This document shows, piece after piece, positions 36,919 through 44,928 of a stretch of DNA of 64,000 nt (the stretch's first letter is position 1; every line of letters begins with the position of its first letter). The notes under the pieces were generated by a model. That model was not told where the DNA came from, searched no databases, and saw only the letters and a list, made by a program, of their open reading frames with translations. A program made the translations under genes and the position numbers. The DNA is taken from the NCBI GenBank assembly GCA_937918935.1, contig CAKZSI010000011.1:62001-126000 (forward strand), read 5' to 3'. Origin of the DNA: an uncultured Chloroflexales bacterium. GTDB taxonomy: Bacteria > Chloroflexota > Chloroflexia > Chloroflexales > Chloroflexaceae.

Positions 36919-37770
36919 ATGAGCGGCTATGCCCATCCCGAGGTGCTGGTTGATACGGCCTGGGTGGCCGACCATCTGAATGACCCGAAGGTGCGGATCG
37001 TCGAGAGCGATGAGGATGTCCTGCTCTACGAGACCGGCCATATTCCCGGCGCGGTCAAAATTGACTGGGTGACCGATCTGAACGACCCGGTGGTGCGCGA
37101 TTACCTGGATGCCGAGCGCTTCGCCGAGGTCGTGGCGAGTAAGGGTATCTCCAACGATACGACGGTGGTCTTCTACGGCGACAAGCATAACTGGTGGGCT
37201 ACCTACGCCTTCTGGGTGTTCAAGCTCTTTGGCCACCAGGATGCGCGCATTCTGAACGGCGGGCGGGCCAGATGGATCGCCGAGGGTCGCGAACTGACCC
37301 GCGAGGTTCCTACCTACCCCCGCGGGGTCTACGTCGCGCCGCCGCGCGATGATGCCACTATTCGCGCCTTCCGCGACCAGGTTCTTGAGCACATCAAGCG
37401 TTCTTCCGGCGCGGCGCTGGTGGATGTGCGCAGCCCGCAGGAGTTCAGCGGCGAGCGCACCCATATGCCAGAGTACCCCCAGGAGGGCGCCCTGCGCGGC
37501 GGCCATATCCCTACCGCCGTCAATATTCCCTGGGCCCAGGCCGTGCGCGAGGACAGCACCTTCAAAAGCCCCGAAGAGTTGCGCGCGCTCTACGAGGGCA
37601 AGGGGATTACGCCCGATAAGGACGTCATTGCCTACTGCCGCATCGGTGAGCGTTCCAGCCACACCTGGTTCGTGCTCACTTACCTGCTGGGCTATCCCAG
37701 GGTGCGCAACTACGATGGGAGCTGGACCGAGTGGGGCAACGGCGTGGGCCTGCCGATTGAGAAGGGCTAG
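36919..37770 (+). CDS. Thiosulfate sulfurtransferase (two-domain rhodanese)
   Basis: This 283-residue protein has two rhodanese domains. The N-terminal one is inactive (no Cys at the loop: [11 protein letters not shown]). The C-terminal one carries Cys240 in the [11 protein letters not shown] active-site loop, typical of the CysA2/SseA-type thiosulfate sulfurtransferases of Actinobacteria. It moves sulfane sulfur from thiosulfate to an acceptor. Start ATG 36919 follows AAAGGAG. Its place between the suf genes and the cysteine-synthesis genes suggests it feeds sulfur to one or both. Confidence 0.93.
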   Translation: MSGYAHPEVLVDTAWVADHLNDPKVRIVESDEDVLLYETGHIPGAVKIDWVTDLNDPVVRDYLDAERFAEVVASKGISNDTTVVFYGDKHNWWATYAFWVFKLFGHQDARILNGGRARWIAEGRELTREVPTYPRGVYVAPPRDDATIRAFRDQVLEHIKRSSGAALVDVRSPQEFSGERTHMPEYPQEGALRGGHIPTAVNIPWAQAVREDSTFKSPEELRALYEGKGITPDKDVIAYCRIGERSSHTWFVLTYLLGYPRVRNYDGSWTEWGNGVGLPIEKG

Positions 37771-37866
37771 CGCCCCCGCGCCTGGCGCCCCCCCTCTGGA
37801 GGGTGTCGGCATATAAGGGTGCCCATTGCGACTTCGGGCGCAGGTCGCATGACCGCGTCCGTGTCC

Positions 37867-37901
37867 GATCCGCAATCCGCAATCCAAAATCCGCAATCGC
37901 A
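37867..37901 (+). repeat. Five heptanucleotide repeats before the second U-type gene
   Basis: GATCCGC, AATCCGC, AATCCAA, AATCCGC and AATCGCA run in tandem and end 2 bp before the ATG at 37904, occupying the position where a Shine-Dalgarno sequence would be. The related run is at 26217-26244. Confidence 0.8.
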
Positions 37902-37903
37902 CC

Positions 37904-38317
37904 ATGGACCGCCAGGCAATCATCGAGCGGCTGCTCGACCACTACGAATATCCCCGCTACCACGGCCCCCTGGCCGATGCCGACGTGATCATGCCTGGCG
38001 GCATGCCTGATTGTGGCGATCAGGTGACGATCTATCTCAAGGTTGACCCGGAGCGCGAGCGGGTGGCGGGGTTGCGCTTCGAGGGCCAGGGGTGCAGCGT
38101 GAGCCAGGCCTCCGCCTCGATCCTGGCCGAGGCGCTGCAAGGCGCCTCCCTGGTGGCCATCGAAGCCCTCGATGACGCCGCCGCGCTGGAACTGGTCGGC
38201 TACGAAGTTGCCCGGGCGCGCCCCCGCTGCGCCACCCTGGCCCTGCACACCCTTCAGGCGGCCGTGCTGGCCTACCGGCGCCAGCGGCGCGAGGCGCCGC
38301 CCCAGGAGACACGATGA
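37904..38317 (+). CDS. Second NifU/SufU-type scaffold protein
   Basis: This 137-residue protein is a paralogue of SufU, with Cys37 and Asp39 (PDCGDQ), Cys64 (GQGCSVSQASAS) and Cys109 (RPRCATLALHTL). The spacing from the second to the third Cys is 45, again without the typical SufU insertion. It lies outside the core suf genes and overlaps the start of the cysM-like gene by 4 nt, so it may serve that pathway. It has no visible Shine-Dalgarno sequence, since heptamer repeats abut the ATG. Confidence 0.9.
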   Translation: MDRQAIIERLLDHYEYPRYHGPLADADVIMPGGMPDCGDQVTIYLKVDPERERVAGLRFEGQGCSVSQASASILAEALQGASLVAIEALDDAAALELVGYEVARARPRCATLALHTLQAAVLAYRRQRREAPPQETR

Positions 38318-39243
38318 CCACGGCCCTCGATCTGATCGGCGAGACACCCCTGCTCCGGCTCACCTGCCTGAACGCCGACCTGCCGCCCGGGGTGGAACTC
38401 TACGCCAAGGCGGAGTGGTACAACCTCGGCGGCTCGGTGAAGGATCGCCCGGCGCTGTGGATGATCCGCGACGGCGAGCGCCGGGGCCTGCTGCGCCCCG
38501 GCATGCGCATTGCCGACGCCACCAGTGGCAACACCGGCATCGCCTATGCCGCCATCGGCGCGGCCCTGGGCTACGGCGTGACCCTGGCGCTGCCCGCCAA
38601 TGCCAGCCCCGAGCGTCGGCGCACCCTGCACGCCCTCGGCGCCGCGCTGATCCTCACCGACCCCGCCGAGGGCATGGATCTGGCCATTGCCACCATTCGC
38701 CAGCTTGTGGCTCGCGAGCCTGAACGTTACTTCTACCCCGACCAGTACAGCAACCCCGCCAATCCCCTGGCCCACTACGAGACCACCGGCCCGGAGATCT
38801 GGCGCCAGACCGGGGGGCGGGTGACGCACTTTGTCGCCGCTCTGGGCACCAGCGGCACCTTTATGGGTGTGACGCGGTGCCTGCGCGAGTTGAACCCCGC
38901 CGTGCGGGCCATCGCCGTGCAGCCCGATGGTCCCTACCATGCCCTGGAGGGCGTCAAGCATATGGCCTCAACGCGCCTTGTTCCGGCGATCTACGATCCG
39001 GCGGCCCCCGACGCCATTCTGGAGGTGAGCAGCGAGGCCGCCTTTGCCATGGCCCGGCGCCTGGCCCGCGAGGAGGGGCTGCTGGTGGGCATCTCGGCGG
39101 CGGCCAATGTCGCCGTCGCGCTGCAGGTGGCTCGCGATCTGCACTCCGGCGTGGTCGTGACCATCCTCTGCGACAGCGCCAATCGCTACCTCAGCGAACG
39201 CTTCTGGGAGGAGCCGGGCTTCGAGCAGGGCAGCGGGATTTAA
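38314..39243 (+). CDS. cysM: Cysteine synthase, CysM-like PLP enzyme
   Basis: This 309-residue fold-type II PLP enzyme has Lys43 in GGSVKDRPA as the cofactor lysine and TSGNTGIAYA as the substrate loop. Segments such as KDRPALWMI and QYSNPANPLAHYETTGPEIW resemble mycobacterial CysM, which makes cysteine from O-phosphoserine using thiocarboxylated CysO. O-acetylserine cannot be ruled out from sequence. Neighbours mec, cysO and moeZ strongly favour the carrier-dependent route. The start overlaps the upstream gene by 4 nt, with CAGGAG just before. Confidence 0.88.
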   Translation: MTTALDLIGETPLLRLTCLNADLPPGVELYAKAEWYNLGGSVKDRPALWMIRDGERRGLLRPGMRIADATSGNTGIAYAAIGAALGYGVTLALPANASPERRRTLHALGAALILTDPAEGMDLAIATIRQLVAREPERYFYPDQYSNPANPLAHYETTGPEIWRQTGGRVTHFVAALGTSGTFMGVTRCLRELNPAVRAIAVQPDGPYHALEGVKHMASTRLVPAIYDPAAPDAILEVSSEAAFAMARRLAREEGLLVGISAAANVAVALQVARDLHSGVVVTILCDSANRYLSERFWEEPGFEQGSGI

Positions 39244-39326
39244 TGCCATTTTGGATTTTCGATGGCTGAATAGGGCTTCCCGGTGAGACCAGGCGATGAT
39301 GTGCATGCACAGTTTTCAACAGAAAC

Positions 39327-39335
39327 TGGTATAAA
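39327..39335 (+). promoter_or_regulatory. Extended -10 element before mec
   Basis: TGGTATAAA matches an extended -10; no consensus -35 is found. The predicted start near 39342 would give a leader of only about a dozen bases before the ATG at 39354. A GTGCATGCAC palindrome lies at 39301-39310. Confidence 0.45.
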
Positions 39336-39353
39336 AAGGACTTGCTCACCCAG

Positions 39354-39863
39354 ATGCTCCGTATGCTGGAACCAGGAATGAAACCCCCAACTCTTACCCT
39401 TTCACCCGCGACGGCAACCGCCATTGCCGCTCACGCCGAGGCAACTTACCCCGACGAGTGCGTTGGCCTGCTACTGGGGCGCCTGGAGGGCGCCGACAAG
39501 CTGGCCCTGGAAGCCTTTCCGGTAGAGAACCGCTGGAGCGGCCAGGTGCAACTCGGCGCGAACGACGATCCCACCTCGCGGCGCGATCGCTTCTACCTCG
39601 ATCCGCGCGACTATCTGCGCGCCGACCGCGCGGCGACGGCGCGGGGCCTGGAGATCGTCGGCTGCTACCATTCCCACCCCGACGCGCCCGCCACCCCCTC
39701 CGAGCGCGATCGCGTCGGCGCGCAGGCCATCGGTGGCTTCACCTTCGCCTTCGTCATTCAGGCCGTGCGCCAGGGCCGCGCCGCCGAAGTCACGAGCTGG
39801 CTGCTCGTTGATGCCGGGGCGCGTTTTGAAGCGGAAGAGGTCATCATTGCAGGCATACAGTAA
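39354..39863 (+). CDS. mec: JAMM/Mov34 metallopeptidase, Mec-like
   Basis: This protein of about 169 residues has the JAMM zinc-peptidase motif: catalytic Glu in PDECVGLLLG and H-S-H-x10-D in HSHPDAPATPSERD. In mycobacteria Mec releases cysteine from the CysO-Cys adduct; related JAMM enzymes also trim tails from pro-carriers. Here it lies between the CysM-like and CysO-like genes. AAGGA stands 13 nt before the ATG at 39354. Later ATG codons at 39363 and 39378 are also possible. It acts in the cytoplasm. Confidence 0.9.
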   Translation: MLRMLEPGMKPPTLTLSPATATAIAAHAEATYPDECVGLLLGRLEGADKLALEAFPVENRWSGQVQLGANDDPTSRRDRFYLDPRDYLRADRAATARGLEIVGCYHSHPDAPATPSERDRVGAQAIGGFTFAFVIQAVRQGRAAEVTSWLLVDAGARFEAEEVIIAGIQ

Positions 39864-39939
39864 CCTTCTGCAAAAGATTACTGGCCGATTGAGGACAGTG
39901 GGGCAACCTGGTTTCTCCACACCCCGTCAGAGGAGAGAG

Positions 39940-39964
39940 TTTGGGAGGGCAAAGTCCTCCCAAA
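39940..39964. repeat. GGGAGG-loop-CCTCCC hairpin
   Basis: TTTGGGAGG and CCTCCCAAA flank GCAAAGT. It is preceded at about 39900-39920 by a degenerate GGGGCAACCTGGTTTCTCC palindrome. Both lie in the 180-bp gap between mec and cysO. Confidence 0.75.
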
Positions 39965-40043
39965 GAAAACTTGTTCATTGTCCTCTTCTGTGAGGTTCCA
40001 CTGAGTTTTGAGATAGCTCTATGGTAATACAAGGAGTAAGGGT

Positions 40044-40325
40044 ATGGCCGTAACCATAACCATCCCTACCGCGCTGCGCGAGTATGCCGGCGGCAACGCC
40101 CAGGTACATCTGGAGGCCGACACGGTCGGCGCGCTGCTGCGCGGCCTGGTCGAACTGCACCCTGCTCTCGGTCGGCACCTCTTTGCCGAGGATGGCCGCC
40201 TGCGCAGCTTCGTGAACATCTACGTCGGCGACGAGGATATTCGCTTCCTGCAGGGCGAAGAAACTCCCCTCAGCGCCGACGAGACCGTGTCGATCATTCC
40301 TGCCATCGCGGGAGGACGCCGATGA
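40044..40325 (+). CDS. cysO: Sulfur-carrier protein, CysO-like (ThiS/MoaD fold)
   Basis: This 93-residue beta-grasp sulfur carrier closely resembles CysO: TIPTALREYAGG at the start, FVNIYVGDEDIRF in the middle and SIIPAIAGG near the end. In CysO the terminal Gly-Gly is adenylated by MoeZ and thiocarboxylated, then the sulfur goes to the CysM substrate. Here Gly90-Gly91 is followed by Arg92-Arg93, so the functional end must be exposed by cleavage, or the chain is used otherwise. The codons for Gly90-Gly91 (GGA GGA) are also the Shine-Dalgarno of moeZ; the two genes overlap by 4 nt. Confidence 0.92.
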   Translation: MAVTITIPTALREYAGGNAQVHLEADTVGALLRGLVELHPALGRHLFAEDGRLRSFVNIYVGDEDIRFLQGEETPLSADETVSIIPAIAGGRR

Positions 40326-41476
40326 GCAACGTTTCGCTGTCCAATGAGGAGATCGCCCGCTACAGCCGCCACCTGATCATGCCCGAGGTGGGCATGGAGG
40401 GCCAGCGGCGCCTGAAGCAGGGCAGTGTGCTGCTGATCGGCGCCGGCGGGCTGGGTTCACCGCTGGCGCTCTATCTCGCCGCGGCGGGCGTCGGTCACAT
40501 CGGCCTGGTTGACTTCGACGTGGTCGACTCCAGCAACCTGCAGCGACAGATCGTTCACGGCACCAGCACGGTGGGCCTGTCCAAAACCGAGTCGGCCCGC
40601 CGGCGCCTGCTCGATCTCAATCCGCATATTGAGGTTAGCGTCTATGAGACGCAGATCACCTCGGTGAACGCTTTTGATCTGATGCGCCCCTACGATGTGA
40701 TCGTGGACGGCACCGACAACTTTCCCACCCGCTACCTGACCAACGACGCCTCGGTGCTGCTGGGCAAGCCCAACGTCTACGGCAGCATCTTTCGCTTCGA
40801 GGGCCAGGCCACGGTGTTCGCCCCGCAGGCGGGTGGGCCGTGCTACCGCTGCCTCTACCCCGAACCGCCGCCGCCGGGTCTGGTGCCTTCGTGTGCCGAG
40901 GGGGGCGTGCTGGGGGTGCTGCCGGGGGTTATCGGCGCCATTCAGGCCACGGAGACGATCAAGTTGCTCACCGGCATCGGCGAGCCGTTGATTGGCCGGT
41001 TGATGCTCTACGATGCTCTGAGCATGCGCTTCCGTGAACTGAAGCTGCGGCGCAATCCGAATTGCCCGGTCTGCGGCGAGAACCCCACTGTGACCACGCT
41101 GATTGACTACGAGCAGTTTTGCGGCATCACCCGCGAAGCGCCTTCAATCGGCGGCCAGTACGTGATTACGCCGCTCGAGCTGGCCAACTGGCTCCAGGCC
41201 GACAATCGGCCCTTCCTCCTCGATGTGCGCAATCCCTACGAAGTGGCTATTGCCAGCATTCCCGGCACCGACAGGCTCATCCCCATTGACCAGTTGCCGG
41301 AGCGCATCCACGAACTCGACAGCGCCCGGGAGATGGTGGTCTACTGCCGCAGCGGCGTGCGCAGCGCGCGGGCCGTCGAACTGCTCAAGCAGGCTGGCTT
41401 CCGCAAGATCAAGAATCTGGAGGGCGGCATACTCCGCTGGAGCGATGAGGTGGACCCGACGGTGGCGAAATACTAG
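40322..41476 (+). CDS. moeZ: MoeZ-like sulfur-carrier adenylyltransferase/sulfurtransferase
   Basis: This 384-residue E1-like enzyme has an N-terminal MoeB domain: LIGAGGLGSPLALYLAAAG (ATP site), VDGTDNFPTRYLTND, PSCAEGGVLGVLPG, and a zinc site with CYRC and CPVC. The C-terminal rhodanese domain (about 275-384) has the active Cys in VVYCRSGVRSAR. MoeZ adenylates the C-terminus of CysO and supplies the sulfur from the rhodanese. The start lies inside the cysO stop region and is preceded by GGAGGA, which belongs to cysO. It likely closes the sulfur operon. Confidence 0.95.
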   Translation: MSNVSLSNEEIARYSRHLIMPEVGMEGQRRLKQGSVLLIGAGGLGSPLALYLAAAGVGHIGLVDFDVVDSSNLQRQIVHGTSTVGLSKTESARRRLLDLNPHIEVSVYETQITSVNAFDLMRPYDVIVDGTDNFPTRYLTNDASVLLGKPNVYGSIFRFEGQATVFAPQAGGPCYRCLYPEPPPPGLVPSCAEGGVLGVLPGVIGAIQATETIKLLTGIGEPLIGRLMLYDALSMRFRELKLRRNPNCPVCGENPTVTTLIDYEQFCGITREAPSIGGQYVITPLELANWLQADNRPFLLDVRNPYEVAIASIPGTDRLIPIDQLPERIHELDSAREMVVYCRSGVRSARAVELLKQAGFRKIKNLEGGILRWSDEVDPTVAKY

Positions 41477-41526
41477 AGCGCAACCTGGAGGGTTGCGCCT
41501 ACAGGGGAAAGCCACCCCTGTTCCTC

Positions 41527-43167
41527 TCACCGTAACAACGCCACCAGCGCCTGCGCCAGAATGATCTTCGCGATGGTCGCTAGCGGGTAGACCGTGGCGT
41601 AGCCGATATTGGGCATATCGTTGCGGGTCTGCTCGCTGGCGAAGGCCAGTACGGCCGGCTGGGTCTGCATCCCCGCCAGGAGACCGACGCATAGCCCCAT
41701 GGGGATCTTGAGCAGCCGGTATCCCACAAAGAGCAGCGTCACGGCGGACACGGCAGTGATCAGGGCGCCGGCGACGAAGATCGCCAGCCCACCTCCTTCG
41801 GCCATGGTGCTCACGAAGCTGTAGCCCGAGCGCAGCCCTACCCCTGCCAGAAAGAGCGTCAACCCGACCTGGCGCAGGGTCAGGTTGGCGCTGTAGGGCA
41901 GGCTCCAGACAATCGGCCCCGTGCGTTCCAGCCAGCCCAGGATCAACGCGACGATCAGCGGCCCGCCGGCGAAACCCAGGGTAAACGTGCCGCCCCCGGG
42001 GAGCGGGAAGGGGATCATCCCCACCAGTAGCCCGATGGCCATCCCCAGGCCCAGGGAGACCACGTCGATCTCGGAGAGACGCCGGTACGAGTCACCGAAG
42101 TACTTGCTGACATTATCCAGGTTCTCGCGCCGGGTCACCACGCGCACCCGGTCGCCCAGTTCGAGCACCGTGTCGCCGTGGGGCAAAATATCCGCATCGC
42201 CGCGCCGCAGCCGGGTGATGATCGCCCCCTGGGTGCGCGGCAGGTCGAGATCGCGCAGGCGCTTGCCCGCCACCTCGGGGTTCGACACAAAGACGCGCCG
42301 GAAGTCGAGCGTGTGCCGGTCCAGTTCCAGCGGTTCAGGTGCCGGCTCGCCCAGGGCCGCCACCACACGCTCTACCTCCTCCGGTGTGCCGATGACGCTC
42401 ACCAGGTCGTTGAGCCGGAGATAGGCGTCGCTGGTGGCGATGCTCATATGCCCGTCGTGCTGCAGGCGACTGAAAACCACGTCCCAGCCATTGGTCCGCA
42501 CCAGTTCGCCGAGGTTACGGCCGTCCATTTCGGGGTGGGTCACCCGCACGGTGCGGTTGACCAGGTTCTCGACCCCCAGGCTCAGGTCAGGCGAGGAGCG
42601 TGCCTCGGCGGCGTAGTCCACCCGCCAGAGACGCTGAAAGAAGGAGATTGCCATAATCACGCCCAGCACGCCCATGGGGTACGTGACCGAGTACCCGACC
42701 ACGGGCCCGGTGAGGACGGCGTCGCTCAGTTCATCGCCGGCGTTGCGCTTGAGTTGTTCGATCACGCTTGCCAGGGCCGGCGTGTTGGTCAGACTGCCGG
42801 CGAACACACCGGCGGTGATCGGCGCGCTCGCGCCAATCGCCAGGTGCACCGCAACGGTCAGCGCGGTGGCGAGGAGCAACACCCCCAGCACGAGCAGGTT
42901 GTCGCGCAGCCCCTTGCGCTGCAGTGAGGCGAAAAAGCCGGGGCCGCCGCTCAACCCGATGGTGTAGACAAACAGGACCAGGCCGAGCTGGTAGACAGTT
43001 TCGGGGAGCTTCAGGTTCGGGTCGAGAGCGCCGAAGGCCAGGCCCACGAAGAGCACCGCGGCAACGCCGAGACTTACGCCGCCGATCTGCACACGGCCCA
43101 GCACATAGCCGATGGCCGAGACCAGGAAGAGCAGCAGGAGCGGGTTGTTGATCAGCAGGGTTATCAT
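41527..43167 (-). CDS. AspT/YidE/YbjL-type membrane transporter with two TrkA-C domains
   Basis: This 546-residue protein has two membrane halves with the family's duplicated domain (LPETVYQLGLVLFVYTIGLSGG in the first half, LTLRQVGLTLFLAGVGLRSG in the second). Between them are two TrkA_C/RCK_C regulatory domains (about 205-275 and 290-360). Members include the aspartate:alanine exchanger AspT and E. coli YidE/YbjL. The substrate is unknown. The chosen ATG (43167) starts the first helix; another in-frame ATG lies 18 nt upstream and neither has a strong ribosome-binding site. It is divergent from the DUF59 gene. Confidence 0.9.
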   Translation of the reverse strand: MITLLINNPLLLLFLVSAIGYVLGRVQIGGVSLGVAAVLFVGLAFGALDPNLKLPETVYQLGLVLFVYTIGLSGGPGFFASLQRKGLRDNLLVLGVLLLATALTVAVHLAIGASAPITAGVFAGSLTNTPALASVIEQLKRNAGDELSDAVLTGPVVGYSVTYPMGVLGVIMAISFFQRLWRVDYAAEARSSPDLSLGVENLVNRTVRVTHPEMDGRNLGELVRTNGWDVVFSRLQHDGHMSIATSDAYLRLNDLVSVIGTPEEVERVVAALGEPAPEPLELDRHTLDFRRVFVSNPEVAGKRLRDLDLPRTQGAIITRLRRGDADILPHGDTVLELGDRVRVVTRRENLDNVSKYFGDSYRRLSEIDVVSLGLGMAIGLLVGMIPFPLPGGGTFTLGFAGGPLIVALILGWLERTGPIVWSLPYSANLTLRQVGLTLFLAGVGLRSGYSFVSTMAEGGGLAIFVAGALITAVSAVTLLFVGYRLLKIPMGLCVGLLAGMQTQPAVLAFASEQTRNDMPNIGYATVYPLATIAKIILAQALVALLR

Positions 43168-43306
43168 GGTGCAATCCAGGAGCATATCGCTGTTCGCGGG
43201 AGGGCAGAGACCTCCTGGACCCGCTCACGGGCATGGGCAGATCTGGTTTCCCCACATCCCTCTCGCGGCCCCGCGCAGCCGGCCAGGGCGCCGCTCCGTG
43301 GAGCTA

Positions 43307-43315
43307 TGGTATCAT
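43307..43315 (+). promoter_or_regulatory. Extended -10, possibly bidirectional
   Basis: TGGTATCAT precedes the DUF59 gene. Because GGTAT-C-ATACC is self-complementary, it could also serve the divergent transporter gene. No clear -35 was found. Confidence 0.4.
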
Positions 43316-43440
43316 ACCCCTATCGGTTGATAACGCAACGAGTGTGACCGGAAATGGACGAAAGAGGGTCGGTGGGCCATGTCCGGCGCGACCTGTTCTG
43401 TTCCAGAGACGGTCACGCGCAATAGGAATCGAGGAACCCG

Positions 43441-43758
43441 ATGGTCACCGAGGAGATGGTGCGCGCTGCGCTCAAGAACGTCGTTGATCCCGAGATCGGG
43501 CTGGATATTGTCAACCTGGGGCTGGTCTACCGTATTGACGTGCTGGAAGAAGGGCGCGTGGTAGACATTGACATGACCCTGACCACGCCGGCTTGTCCTG
43601 CCGGGCCGCAGATCCTCGACCATGCCCGGCGCGAGGTGCTGGCCCTGCAGGAGGTCTTCAAGAATCTCGAAGACGTGCGGATCAACCTGGTGTGGACGCC
43701 CTTCTGGAACCCCAGCCTGATGAGCGAAGAGGCGCGCGAGGAACTGGGTTTTTTCTAG
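43441..43758 (+). CDS. DUF59/MIP18 (SufT-like) protein
   Basis: This 105-residue protein belongs to the DUF59/MIP18 family: MVRAALKNVVDPEIGLDIVNLGLVY at the N-terminus, and TLTTPACPAGPQI with the conserved Cys, similar to PaaD and SufT. Such proteins help mature or deliver Fe-S clusters. In many genomes this gene closes the suf operon. Here it is separated from suf by the divergent transporter, so it may be under different control. GAGG lies a few bases before the ATG. Confidence 0.92.
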   Translation: MVTEEMVRAALKNVVDPEIGLDIVNLGLVYRIDVLEEGRVVDIDMTLTTPACPAGPQILDHARREVLALQEVFKNLEDVRINLVWTPFWNPSLMSEEAREELGFF

Positions 43759-43851
43759 GGCGCTGAGCGTTGAGGCTCGCGGCGCTTGCGCCGCCATGGT
43801 TGTGGGTCAGGCGTTTCGAGAAAAGCTCTAACCGGAATGTGGCTGGAGGGA

Positions 43852-43875
43852 GGTGGGGAAACCCGGTTTCCCACC
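43852..43875. repeat. Intergenic palindrome, GGGGAAACC family
   Basis: GGTGGGGAAACC and GGTTTCCCACC surround a single C. It lies in the short gap between the convergent DUF59 and yvcK genes. Confidence 0.85.
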
Positions 43876-43893
43876 TCCACACCTCCACGCCCG

Positions 43894-44928
43894 TCATATC
43901 CCCTCCCGATCGAGGGCGATCTTCCACAGGGCCAGGCCGATCAGGGTGGGGTCGTGGCGGATGGTATCCTGCTTGTTCCAGAGGGTGCGTTTCCCCTCAA
44001 CGGCCTCGGCTAGATTACGCACCAGCGGGCGCACGCCGAGCCTGCTGATCTGCTCCAGATCAGCCTCGCCGGGTTCGAGCATGTGCAACCCCTCGGCGGC
44101 GTATTCGGCGATGACCCGCGGGTCAATCTGCTCGCTGCGGTTGATCAGGGCGATATTAAGCACCCCCGGCCCGAGCAAGTTGACCAGGTGGCGCACGTGG
44201 TCGGCGACTGAAAAACCGTCGGTCTGGCCGGGCTGGGTGGTAGTATTGCAGATGAAGACCACCGTGGCGCGGGTCCCGCGGAGGGCCTCCGCAACGTCAT
44301 CGAAGAGCAGGCTCGCCAGCACCGAGGTAAAGAAGCTGCCGGGACCGATCGTCACCACATCGGCCTGCAGGATGGCCTGGATAACGGCAGGATTGGCCGG
44401 GGCGCCGGGCGTGCTGAGGTAGAGCCGGCTGATCGGGGCCTTGTTGAGGGCCCGCACGGCCAGTTCATTCTCGGCCACGCTCCCATCCTCGAGTTCGGCG
44501 CACAGGTGCGTATTGACGGTGGAGATCGGCAGGATGCGGGCAGTACAGTCGAGCATCAAACTGGCCGCCTCGACCGCCTCGGCGAAATCGCCGGTCATCT
44601 GCGTCAGGGCGGCGATCATGAGGTTGCCGAAGGCCATCCCATCGAGCACGGGCACGGTGGGCGAGCGCAGGCGATACTGCATCAGGCGGGCCAGTAGCGA
44701 GTCGGGATCGCGCGCGAGGGCCGCCAGCGTGTTGCGAAGGTCGCCGGGAGCGGGCATATCGGCAATCGCGCGGGCGGTACCGGTGCTGCGCCCGGTATCA
44801 GTTACGGCAATTGCTGCGGTGAGGGTGCTGAAGTAGGGCCTGGCCCCCAGAAGTACCTGGCTAACGCCACCTCCACCCCCGATGGCGACGAGTCTGAGCC
44901 TGGAAGCGGGCGGGTCGCTGAGGTTCAT
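43894..44928 (-). CDS. yvcK: YvcK/CofD-family gluconeogenesis factor
   Basis: This 344-residue protein has a CofD/YvcK Rossmann fold: IGGGGGVSQVL at residues about 15-25, VTDTGRSTG, PGDLRNTLAAL, FGNLMIAAL, and IGPGSFFTSVLASLL. YvcK binds UDP-sugars and controls envelope synthesis and carbon metabolism in Gram-positive bacteria. ATG 44928 follows GCGGAGAACGT; GGAG is 5 nt upstream. The gene stands alone here, without the usual rapZ and whiA neighbours. Confidence 0.92.
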   Translation of the reverse strand: MNLSDPPASRLRLVAIGGGGGVSQVLLGARPYFSTLTAAIAVTDTGRSTGTARAIADMPAPGDLRNTLAALARDPDSLLARLMQYRLRSPTVPVLDGMAFGNLMIAALTQMTGDFAEAVEAASLMLDCTARILPISTVNTHLCAELEDGSVAENELAVRALNKAPISRLYLSTPGAPANPAVIQAILQADVVTIGPGSFFTSVLASLLFDDVAEALRGTRATVVFICNTTTQPGQTDGFSVADHVRHLVNLLGPGVLNIALINRSEQIDPRVIAEYAAEGLHMLEPGEADLEQISRLGVRPLVRNLAEAVEGKRTLWNKQDTIRHDPTLIGLALWKIALDREGI

